This document shows, one piece after another, positions 1-4,689 of a stretch of DNA of 7,374 nucleotides; the first letter of the stretch is position 1; every line of letters starts with the position of its first letter. The DNA is taken from assembly GCA_947448095.1 (NCBI GenBank), contig CANFNN010000149.1:1-7374 (forward strand), in the 5' to 3' direction. Origin of the DNA: Bacteriovoracaceae bacterium (GTDB lineage Bacteria; Bdellovibrionota; Bacteriovoracia; Bacteriovoracales; Bacteriovoracaceae). A program made the translations under genes and the position numbers. The notes under the pieces were generated by a model. That model worked only from the letters and a program-made list of their open reading frames with translations. It ran no database searches and was not told where the DNA came from.

Positions 1-311
1 CCAGGGTATGTCACTCTTGGAGCAGTGATTTGTTCACCGGCCTTAATGGGAACGGCAGCAATTGTATTATATAATTCTTCCACACTTTTAAAATGGCCAG
101 GCATCTGAAATGATTTTGGGATGTTTTTTAACTGCACTTTACGGTCATCAATAATTTCAAGTTCTTTAATATCTTCTTTTGCCACAACAACTGGAGTTGA
201 ATCTCCATACTCACTTATCAACTCAGTTTCACGACTTGAGATATAAGATAAAACCATCATCACTGCTAATGCAGCGAGAATAAGACTGGTGGTAAATGCC
301 TTGGTATTCAT
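1..311 (-). CDS. cpaB: Flp pilus assembly protein CpaB/RcpC, N-terminal part (cut by window edge)
   Basis: CpaB/RcpC is a periplasmic, inner-membrane-anchored subunit of the Tad pilus machine that works with the outer-membrane secretin CpaC/RcpA. The ATG is at 311-309, and AGGAAGA lies about 5 nt upstream as a Shine-Dalgarno (SD) sequence. Only the first 103 codons are in the window and the frame stays open to the left edge. Residues about 5-22 form a single hydrophobic anchor. Residues about 33-100 read as the SAF-type domain of the family: a VVVAKEDI strand, an acidic linker, a P-containing segment, then a SVEELYN.IAAVPIKAGEQI block that matches the usual 'veel.g.va...I.aGe.i' pattern. The gene lies 83 nt after the last TadE-like gene on the same strand. 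The gap has a possible promoter, so it may be partly independent of the operon. Family assignment is from motif recognition and is fairly secure. Confidence 0.85.
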   Translation of the reverse strand, partial: MNTKAFTTSLILAALAVMMVLSYISSRETELISEYGDSTPVVVAKEDIKELEIIDDRKVQLKNIPKSFQMPGHFKSVEELYNTIAAVPIKAGEQITAPRVTYP

Positions 312-321
312 AGTTCTTCCT

Positions 322-358
322 AAACTTTGAATGAAGTTTCGATAACTTAATCATAACA
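322..358 (-). promoter_or_regulatory. Possible internal promoter and leader hairpin before cpaB
   Basis: On the minus strand TGTTATGAT (358-350) matches an extended -10 element (TGn + TATGAT, one mismatch to TATAAT). I see no good -35. Between it and the cpaB SD, AAACTT (339-334) and AAGTTT (327-322) form a 6-bp inverted repeat with a 6-nt loop that ends right next to the AGGAAGA SD, so it could affect ribosome access. Short motifs like these occur by chance in AT-rich DNA. Confidence 0.3.
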
Positions 359-394
359 GAAATTTGAATGCTGAGAGTAAAAAGGAGAATTTAC

Positions 395-901
395 CTATTG
401 AGTAATAAGGCAGCTTGCCCGATCAATCAAGCCGGCGAAATCCCCACCAGAAAAGTCTGGTACTGGTTGGACATAAGTATCGTGCCTTTCATAGGTGGCC
501 CCACAAACTCCATAAACTGTTTGAACACGAATGAACTGCGATGTGGCCTTAGTGTATTTGGTTTCACACTTATCATCTTTATTCGAAGCGAGAGGAACCG
601 TCAGCCGGTAACAGGGAGCAACTGGTTGACCACTTTCATCAGACCCTGACTCCAAGTAGTCTGCCCATCCAATGAAATACATTCCGAAATGTGACCAGTT
701 CGTATAAGGAGAAGTTGGCTTGGGAATAGTTGAGTTATTTTGAACCTTATAATAAAAATAGGCCCGGGTCACTTTTTGCTGATTAATAGAGGCATTGATA
801 GCGTTAGCAAAGCCCGCGATCATGGAATAGAACATGAACATTAGCGGAAGAAAAATAATAAGCTCAATGAGGGCTTGGCCATTTTGATTATTTTTTCTCA
901 T
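395..901 (-). CDS. TadE-like pseudopilin, 168 aa, four cysteines
   Basis: This is probably a minor pseudopilin of the Tad pilus, processed by the prepilin peptidase and held in the inner membrane or pilus tip. The start MRKNNQNG|QALIEL fits a class III leader: a short basic-polar leader, cleavage after Gly8, Gln at +1 and Glu at +5. The helix that follows (about residues 11-35) contains a proline (LPLMF), as in many TadE-family (PF07811-type) proteins. The mature part would be about 160 aa and has four cysteines (97, 112, 133, 164), enough for two disulfides in the periplasm. The ATG (901-899) overlaps the stop of the preceding gene by one base (TAATG), which indicates translational coupling. 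It is the last of the five prepilin-like genes before cpaB. Calling it TadE rather than TadF or TadG is not possible by eye. Confidence 0.8.
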   Translation of the reverse strand: MRKNNQNGQALIELIIFLPLMFMFYSMIAGFANAINASINQQKVTRAYFYYKVQNNSTIPKPTSPYTNWSHFGMYFIGWADYLESGSDESGQPVAPCYRLTVPLASNKDDKCETKYTKATSQFIRVQTVYGVCGATYERHDTYVQPVPDFSGGDFAGLIDRASCLITQ

Positions 902-1425
902 TAGCAGCCATCATCATATAATGTGATGTCCATCTGAGCAGAACATTGATCTGTATCGGTAATGGCCTTACAAACTCGGCTGGCACAAACTCCGCGGGTT
1001 GGCTCACGGCCCAAATAAGACTCTGATATTAACTCAAGCCGACTTTGCCCAACGATTTGACCAACAACATCCATTTTTCTAGAAAATTTGGCGTAGGTAC
1101 CAATCATCAGATATTCCCCAGCCGAAACGTTTAGCGCATCTTTAAATTCTAGATTTGTTTTAATTCCGAATACATCTAATTTAAAAGCATTAAAAGCAGC
1201 TGTTGCTTTATTGTAGGCCTGATCCCTTGGGCCCGGCCCCCATGCAGAAGTTTGATTTGAATCTTGAGTCATAAAAACTCGACTGGCCATAAAAGTAGCG
1301 TAATGGGTGACATATCCAGAGGCATAATTAAGTGAAGTATTAAAAACCATCAGAATTAAACTGACAGCGAAAATAAAACTAAAAATAAATTCGATCGTTG
1401 ATTGACCGCTTTGATTATTCTTCAT
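901..1425 (-). CDS. TadE-like pseudopilin, 174 aa, cysteine-rich C-terminus
   Basis: A second large pseudopilin of the Tad operon. The N-terminus MKNNQSG|QSTIEF is a class III prepilin signal with cleavage after Gly7 and Glu at +5, followed by a hydrophobic helix (about residues 13-35). The next stretch (THYATFMASRVF, about residues 40-51) resembles the conserved 'yA..aaR' segment after the helix in TadE-like proteins. The mature domain is about 167 aa. All four cysteines are near the end (147, 152, 161, and 174, the last residue). The ATG (1425-1423) overlaps the upstream stop in an ATGA arrangement, and its own TAA shares a base with the next ATG, so it is coupled on both sides. It differs in sequence from the 168-aa neighbour beyond the signal helix, so the two are probably separate subunits rather than a recent duplication. 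Confidence 0.78.
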   Translation of the reverse strand: MKNNQSGQSTIEFIFSFIFAVSLILMVFNTSLNYASGYVTHYATFMASRVFMTQDSNQTSAWGPGPRDQAYNKATAAFNAFKLDVFGIKTNLEFKDALNVSAGEYLMIGTYAKFSRKMDVVGQIVGQSRLELISESYLGREPTRGVCASRVCKAITDTDQCSAQMDITLYDDGC

Positions 1426-1721
1426 TGGTAAGGATCACTTGCACCAAAAAAGTGCGACTTTCCTTTGGCTTCATTATAGTAAGAAGCATGTTGTTCTGCC
1501 GAGGCTTTAGGTTCATTTAGCTCTGTGGCTCTTCCAGTCATTGAAGCATGACGGTATCCCCACTCTGAATCAAGTTTGTAGAGTCGACCGAGCTCACCTT
1601 GAGTTCCAAAAAATCTTTGGAAGGTAGCACTTCGATAAAAGGTCACAATCAAAGACATCGCCACCGCCAATAGCAGGATATATTCGACAACCGTTTGGCC
1701 TTGCTGATTTTTTACAACCAC
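1422..1721 (-). CDS. Small prepilin-like protein, 99 aa, GTG start
   Basis: This is a prepilin-like protein with the signature MVVKNQQG|QTVVEYILLLAV: leader of 8 residues, Gln at +1, Glu-Tyr at +5/+6 as in Flp pilins, then one hydrophobic helix (about residues 14-30). Unlike an Flp pilin it has a further hydrophilic tail of about 60 residues, rich in Glu, Lys, Ser and aromatics and without cysteine. The start is GTG at 1721-1719, chosen because it leaves the full leader in place and has GGGAG 7 nt upstream. No ATG is available upstream without running deep into the peptidase gene. It overlaps the end of the peptidase gene by 10 nt and its stop overlaps the next start (ATGA). It is probably a minor pilin or assembly subunit; I do not recognise a named family beyond the prepilin signal. 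Confidence 0.75.
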   Translation of the reverse strand: MVVKNQQGQTVVEYILLLAVAMSLIVTFYRSATFQRFFGTQGELGRLYKLDSEWGYRHASMTGRATELNEPKASAEQHASYYNEAKGKSHFFGASDPYQ

Positions 1722-2206
1722 TGCTCAACTCCCAACAATATCCAAGCGATTAAAACAACTGGCGCAAAACTAAAACTTGATTTGATGCTTTTTCTCAGTC
1801 CCTGCCAATAGGAGCTTAAAGCATATGCTTTAATTGTTTTAAAGTCCTTGGCAATCTTAAAGAGCAAGAAGACAAACCCGACTATCAAAGTCGTATAAAG
1901 AACTTTCTCAAACATTAAAGCGTGTTGCTCGAGGGGAATCAGCAGAAAGAGCGTAGCTAAAAATTTACTGTCACCCGCTCCCATGACACCAAAGACGAAA
2001 AGGACAAATCCTCCAATGATCCACCCGATAGGAAAAATCAAAGTCGCCCAATCCCAGTAATAGACTTCAGGGTAAAGGACATGAAAAGCAACACTCAAAA
2101 CGAAATTGAGAAATAGCCATAAATTTGAAATTTTTTTGATTTTAATATCTATCCAGGAGACGACTGCTAATTCGATCAGAATGGTAATATAGATCCAGCC
2201 AATCAT
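1712..2206 (-). CDS. cpaA: Prepilin peptidase, TadV/CpaA family (164 aa)
   Basis: This is an inner-membrane aspartyl protease (A24 type) that removes the leader of Flp pilin and pseudopilins in Tad systems. Both catalytic aspartates are visible: Asp20 in WIDIKIKKISN (family pattern D.....IPN, here with Ser for Pro) and Asp79 in GAGDSK (the GxGDxK motif). Several hydrophobic membrane segments surround them, and the C-terminal SFAPVVLIAWIL fits the 'pfAPai' end of CpaA proteins. The protein has only the peptidase domain, as usual for TadV/CpaA, with no N-methylating domain. The reading frame is open upstream to 2257, but I place the start at ATG 2206-2204: it forms an ATGA overlap with the upstream stop, has AAGG just before it, and begins with MIGWIYI at the first membrane helix. 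It sits among its likely substrates, with five prepilin-like genes around it. Confidence 0.88.
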   Translation of the reverse strand: MIGWIYITILIELAVVSWIDIKIKKISNLWLFLNFVLSVAFHVLYPEVYYWDWATLIFPIGWIIGGFVLFVFGVMGAGDSKFLATLFLLIPLEQHALMFEKVLYTTLIVGFVFLLFKIAKDFKTIKAYALSSYWQGLRKSIKSSFSFAPVVLIAWILLGVEQWL

Positions 2207-2418
2207 GGGCCTTGGTACCCATTTACATACCCTGCAAAAAAACAGTCCTGAGCACAAACACCAACCGTGACATTACTGGAAAGTACATGCCCCACATTCC
2301 CCATGGAATCGCGAAAAAAACCAGTAAATAGACTAGTGATCTTGACACCAAGAAATAAAATGAAAGCGAGGATAAAAATATACTCAACGGTCGCCTGACC
2401 ACGACTAGATGGCTTCAT
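2203..2418 (-). CDS. Small prepilin-like protein, 71 aa, CxxxC near C-terminus
   Basis: This is a short Flp-like prepilin. MKPSSRG|QATVEYIFILAF gives a 7-residue leader, Gln at +1 and Glu-Tyr at +5/+6, followed by a long hydrophobic helix (about residues 13-30). The mature form would be about 64 aa. It ends in a Gly/Asn/Tyr-rich tail with Cys55 and Cys59 four residues apart (C-A-Q-D-C), which could form a small disulfide loop; the 69-aa major pilin has no cysteine. The gene is second in the operon, behind a hairpin that may lower its expression relative to the pilin. Its ATG (2418-2416) has only a weak purine-poor region upstream and no clear SD, again suggesting low translation. Its stop overlaps the peptidase start (ATGA). 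A minor pilin is the likeliest role; a second fibre-forming pilin is possible. Confidence 0.75.
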   Translation of the reverse strand: MKPSSRGQATVEYIFILAFILFLGVKITSLFTGFFRDSMGNVGHVLSSNVTVGVCAQDCFFAGYVNGYQGP

Positions 2419-2442
2419 CCAAAGATGTTAACACGAACTATA

Positions 2443-2476
2443 AAGTAGGCAAGAGATTGAAGCCTCTTGCCTATTT
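2443..2476 (-). terminator. Hairpin after the Flp pilin gene; partial terminator or processing site
   Basis: TAGGCAAGAG (2446-2455) and CTCTTGCCTA (2464-2473) form a perfect 10-bp stem with an 8-nt loop. It starts a few nt after the pilin stop at 2480-2482. On the minus strand the stem is followed by CTTTAT, only a weak U-run, so complete termination seems unlikely. The position suits an attenuator or 3'-end stabiliser that would raise the pilin mRNA above the downstream genes. On the plus strand the stem is followed by TTTATACTACTTT, also weak. Confidence 0.6.
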
Positions 2477-2479
2477 ATA

Positions 2480-2689
2480 CTACTTTAATAGATCGCTTTG
2501 GATATTTTTAGAAACACCACCCATCACGTCACCAAGAATACCGCCCGTACCATCATCACCCATGAGTTGTTTGGTAATAGCGCCCTTGAACTTGATAACG
2601 ATCGCTGCGGCCACGGCCACGAGTAGAATATACTCTGTAGAAGTCTGCCCGCTCTCATCTTTTAAGTAAGCAATAAATTTTTGCTTCAT
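2480..2689 (-). CDS. flp: Flp-type major pilin precursor (69 aa)
   Basis: This is the structural subunit of the Tad/Flp (type IVc) pilus fibre, used for surface and cell attachment. MKQKFIAYLKDESG|QTSTEY is a textbook Flp prepilin: a 14-residue basic leader, cleavage after Gly, and adjacent Glu-Tyr at +5/+6. The hydrophobic helix follows at residues about 19-34. The mature pilin would be 55 aa, with a Gly/Asp-rich turn (MGDDGTGGILGD) and an amphipathic tail, the usual size for Flp. The ATG (2689-2687) has GGGGAG 4 nt upstream, the best SD in this operon. It is the first gene of the operon, with an extended -10 promoter about 80 nt upstream and a hairpin directly downstream, both consistent with high expression of the major subunit. 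Confidence 0.9.
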   Translation of the reverse strand: MKQKFIAYLKDESGQTSTEYILLVAVAAAIVIKFKGAITKQLMGDDGTGGILGDVMGGVSKNIQSDLLK

Positions 2690-2767
2690 AAACTCCCCTT
2701 TAAAGGTACCTAAGTCTTATCGTCCGCTTGCTAGAAAAACTTTAGCGCCCCTTAACTTATTTGCTTA

Positions 2768-2776
2768 ATTATAACA
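2768..2776 (-). promoter_or_regulatory. Extended -10 promoter of the pilus operon
   Basis: Read on the minus strand, TGTTATAAT is TGn followed by a perfect TATAAT. There is no recognisable -35 hexamer at 16-18 nt, which fits an extended -10 promoter. The start site would be near 2761, giving a leader of about 70 nt to the pilin ATG. The spacer between this promoter and the divergent 6S RNA promoter (about 2769-2902) holds nothing else I can name. Confidence 0.5.
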
Positions 2777-2902
2777 CGCCACGCAAAATACCCATCTTTT
2801 TTCCCCTTGCGTTTACAACTCTCCGAATTCACTCGACTCAAAAATTCTCGAGGTGCCAACTTTTGTTGAAACTTGCCTATAACCACCAAATGGAAAATGC
2901 GA

Positions 2903-2908
2903 TATAAT
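2903..2908 (+). promoter_or_regulatory. -10 box of the 6S RNA promoter
   Basis: A perfect TATAAT ends 7 nt before G2915, the base at which the closing stem of the downstream RNA begins. The -35 region at the right distance (about 2879-2885) is poor. TTGAAA at 2866-2871 and TTGCCT at 2873-2878 look better but are too far upstream for normal 17-nt spacing. Confidence 0.5.
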
Positions 2909-2914
2909 TGTTAT

Positions 2915-3103
2915 GGGTCCGGGGTGTAAGTCATAAAGTTTCGCCCCTACGATTTTTTATTCGGGAGCGGTCCCTGGTCACGGTGTGCAAGCTTGCCTGG
3001 CTTAGTATTAAGCCAGAATGTGAGAAGCCTAAAGTGATTACTAATTGCGCCCACCTAGTTATCTAGGGGGACGAAACCGTTTTAAGCCTTCATCCCGGAC
3101 CTC
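2915..3103 (+). ncRNA. ssrS: Probable 6S RNA (SsrS)
   Basis: 6S RNA mimics an open promoter and sequesters housekeeping sigma-70 RNA polymerase in stationary phase. The two ends pair: GGTCCGGGGTG (2916-2926) with CATCCCGGACC (3091-3101), 11 bp including one G-U. An inner stem joins GTCCC (2970-2974) to GGGAC (3068-3072). On the 3' side just inside it, CCTAG-TTAT-CTAGG (3054-3067) forms the small hairpin seen in the 3' strand of the central bubble of proteobacterial 6S RNA. A terminal hairpin, CTGGCTTA-GTAT-TAAGCCAG (2997-3016), is followed by GAGAAGCCT (3022-3030), which also occurs in E. coli 6S RNA. Length is about 189 nt, against about 184 in E. coli. TCTTTT follows the 3' end. The closest alternative, 4.5S/SRP RNA, is excluded because its conserved GGAAGCAGCC-type loop is absent. 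The usual 6S neighbour ygfA is not seen here. Confidence 0.75.
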
Positions 3104-3178
3104 TTTTCCAATCAGTCCTCATTCTGCGCCGGAATAAAAATCCTTGACGTTGTAAGTCCAAACCCAAACAATTAAAGT

Positions 3179-3709
3179 ATGGAATTCATTAACGTAAATG
3201 ATTATCAAAATGTTTCTTGGATTGAATCTTTGGCACTTGAAGAAGTGAACATGGAGGAGTCGGGAATCATTCGTTTCAATGATCATCTCAATACTCAAGC
3301 TCTCCTTGAGGAATCATCTTTAAATTTTGTTAACAAACTCAAAGATCGCTTTGAATTCTATGTTTCTCTCTTTAATCAACACCGTAGTAGCCGGGAAAAT
3401 ACTCGCGCGATTAAAGTGTTCCGAATTTCAAATACCGTAAATGATTTTATTTTGTTTCGAAATTCTCTCAAATTAATTATCGCGAGAAGATCCCCTGACG
3501 TGATCAGTATTGGTTTTCTTTCTAATAATGGTGGGTTGTTTGCAGCTCGCCTTGCCAATGAAAATCAATCAGTTCACTCGATTCATGAAATTAAAGCTCA
3601 CGTAGGTCCTTTCAATAATATTACCTGGAGATTCCAAGGTGAGCCGGTTGAAATCGAACCTATGGTGAAATACTACCTCACTGAGTTTATCAAAAACTCC
3701 TCACGCTAA
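3179..3709 (+). CDS. Conserved-looking hypothetical protein, 176 aa
   Basis: I do not recognise this protein. It is 176 aa, without a signal peptide, membrane helix or cysteine, so it is probably cytoplasmic. The first 60 residues are acidic (for example LALEEVNMEESG). Residues about 76-125 look like alternating strands and helices (AIKVFRI, FILFRNSLKLIIARR, VISIGFL, GGLFAARL), and the end has GPFNNITWRFQGEPVEIEPM followed by a helix, a patterned segment typical of a folded conserved domain. Codon use and the single clean frame support a real gene. The ATG at 3179 has no clear SD; an alternative start at Met25 (3251) has a purine-rich GAAGAAG upstream. It follows the 6S RNA by about 75 nt on the same strand and could be read from the same promoter. 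Its last 9 bases overlap the convergent SDR gene. Confidence 0.75.
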   Translation: MEFINVNDYQNVSWIESLALEEVNMEESGIIRFNDHLNTQALLEESSLNFVNKLKDRFEFYVSLFNQHRSSRENTRAIKVFRISNTVNDFILFRNSLKLIIARRSPDVISIGFLSNNGGLFAARLANENQSVHSIHEIKAHVGPFNNITWRFQGEPVEIEPMVKYYLTEFIKNSSR

Positions 3710-4618
3710 ATTATTTCCAGATAAGCGCTTCAAAGTCCCTCTCATCGATTCCTCAATCGTAGGCATAGTAAGCTGTGAAAAATCCTCAATATTGAATGTA
3801 TCCATCCGGTAATAATAGGGACCAGGAGAAGCTTTGTTAGCATCGGCCGGAAATGAGCCAGTTGTCCGTTGTATCAGGTTCTCATCTTTTTTAAATGTCC
3901 TGGCCAAAAGACGAGCAAATTCATAACGAGTTAAATAATCTTTTGATGAAATCTGAAATAGTCGGTTAGAAACATTGGCACTGAGGAGCGATTTTAATAT
4001 TTGCCCTAAAATAGTGACGTCTAAAAAACCCGTCACCACAGTATCATCGGCCAATAATGGCTGGCCTTTAGCAAGTGAATCCTGAACGACTTCAAACCAA
4101 TTGGGATGCTTTGGAGCATAGCCCCTTCCATAGAGCGGGGAACAGCGAAGGATGAGATAATTCAGGCATGAGCGCTGAATAAAAAACTCGGTAGTCGACA
4201 GACTGTTCCCATACACGTTGTTGGGAAAAGGAATGTCCCCTTCTTTATACAAAAGATCTTCTCCTCCTAAGACATAAGACGAAGAAAAATAAATAAATCG
4301 TGAATTGTTTCTTTCTGAAGCGCTACAGACGTTGACTGCCCCTGCAGAATTAAGCGCATCAGAGAGCTGAGAGTTCAATTTACATTCAGTCAGTGAACTC
4401 AGGCCAACAGCATAGATCGTAAAGTCCGGCTTAATTAATCCAATTAAACTTGCAACATATTCTTTTTTTAAAACATCACAAGGAAATGAAGTAACTCCAG
4501 GGATCTCAACCGGGGATTTAAAATAGGTTCCAACAATTCTGAATTCATCTTGAAGAATAGAGACCAGATTTGATCCAACAAATGATGAGATACCAAAAAT
4601 GAGGACAGTTTTCTTCAT
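3701..4618 (-). CDS. RmlD-like extended SDR protein (305 aa), catalytic Lys missing
   Basis: The closest family is dTDP-4-dehydrorhamnose reductase (RmlD), the last step of dTDP-L-rhamnose synthesis for surface polysaccharide; related sugar-nucleotide epimerase/reductases are also possible. The N-terminal Rossmann motif is GISSFVG (9-15), with Asp48 (CDVL) as in nucleotide-binding SDRs. Residues 71-115 follow the RmlD order: VGLSSLTEC, an N.aGa.nv segment, then YFSSSYVLGG where RmlD has STDYVFDG. The active-site tyrosine is Tyr136 in VYGNSL, but the lysine of YxxxK is Leu140 (CTG codon), so normal reductase activity is doubtful. Length is normal for RmlD (about 290-300 aa). The ATG (4618-4616) has no SD and lies about 7 nt after a -10 box. 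The gene stands alone between a flagellin terminator and a convergent gene, with no other rml genes in view. Confidence 0.8.
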   Translation of the reverse strand: MKKTVLIFGISSFVGSNLVSILQDEFRIVGTYFKSPVEIPGVTSFPCDVLKKEYVASLIGLIKPDFTIYAVGLSSLTECKLNSQLSDALNSAGAVNVCSASERNNSRFIYFSSSYVLGGEDLLYKEGDIPFPNNVYGNSLSTTEFFIQRSCLNYLILRCSPLYGRGYAPKHPNWFEVVQDSLAKGQPLLADDTVVTGFLDVTILGQILKSLLSANVSNRLFQISSKDYLTRYEFARLLARTFKKDENLIQRTTGSFPADANKASPGPYYYRMDTFNIEDFSQLTMPTIEESMRGTLKRLSGNNLA

Positions 4619-4624
4619 GGGGAG

Positions 4625-4633
4625 ATTTTAACA
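4625..4633 (-). promoter_or_regulatory. Extended -10 promoter abutting the SDR start codon
   Basis: On the minus strand TGTTAAAAT is TGn plus TAAAAT (one mismatch). Its last base is 7 nt from the A of the SDR ATG, so transcription would begin at or within a base or two of the start codon. The -35 region would fall in the U-run of the flagellin terminator and shows no consensus. Confidence 0.4.
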
Positions 4634-4640
4634 CAGAAAA

Positions 4641-4676
4641 GAAAAATAAAAAACCTTCCCCCATTCGGGGGAAGGT
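4641..4676 (-). terminator. Strong intrinsic terminator of the downstream flagellin gene
   Basis: ACCTTCCCCC (4653-4662) and GGGGGAAGGT (4667-4676) form a perfect 10-bp, mostly G-C stem with a 4-nt loop. On the minus strand the stem runs straight into TTTTTTATTTTT. It begins 13 nt after the flagellin stop (4690-4692). This is the clearest terminator in the window. Confidence 0.93.
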
Positions 4677-4689
4677 AAGTGGGTGTGAA

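Noticed and set aside
368..649. Plus-strand ORF of 93 aa
   Set aside because: Lies antisense to the TadE-like gene at 395-901, which has a clear prepilin signal; no SD or family features.
2207..2257. Upstream extension of the prepilin peptidase frame (17 extra residues)
   Set aside because: Would overlap the preceding gene by 55 nt and puts a Cys/Arg/Pro-containing segment before the first membrane helix; the ATGA-overlapping start at 2206 fits better.
2409..2669. Plus-strand ORF of 86 aa across the pilin gene
   Set aside because: Antisense shadow of the Flp pilin and the hairpin; composition is a mirror of the pilin codons.
2839..2860. TTGGCAC on the minus strand, resembling a sigma-54 -24 element
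   Set aside because: The -12 position lacks the required GC (GAATT instead of TTGCA), and an extended -10 promoter lies closer to the gene.
2915..3103. Interpretation as SRP RNA, tmRNA or RNase P RNA
   Set aside because: Conserved cores of those RNAs (the SRP GGAAGCAGCC-type loop, the tRNA-like ends of tmRNA, RNase P GAGGAAAGTCC-type core) are not present; length and layout fit 6S RNA.
3376..3558. Minus-strand ORF of 60 aa
   Set aside because: Antisense to the 176-aa gene; no SD and no recognisable features.
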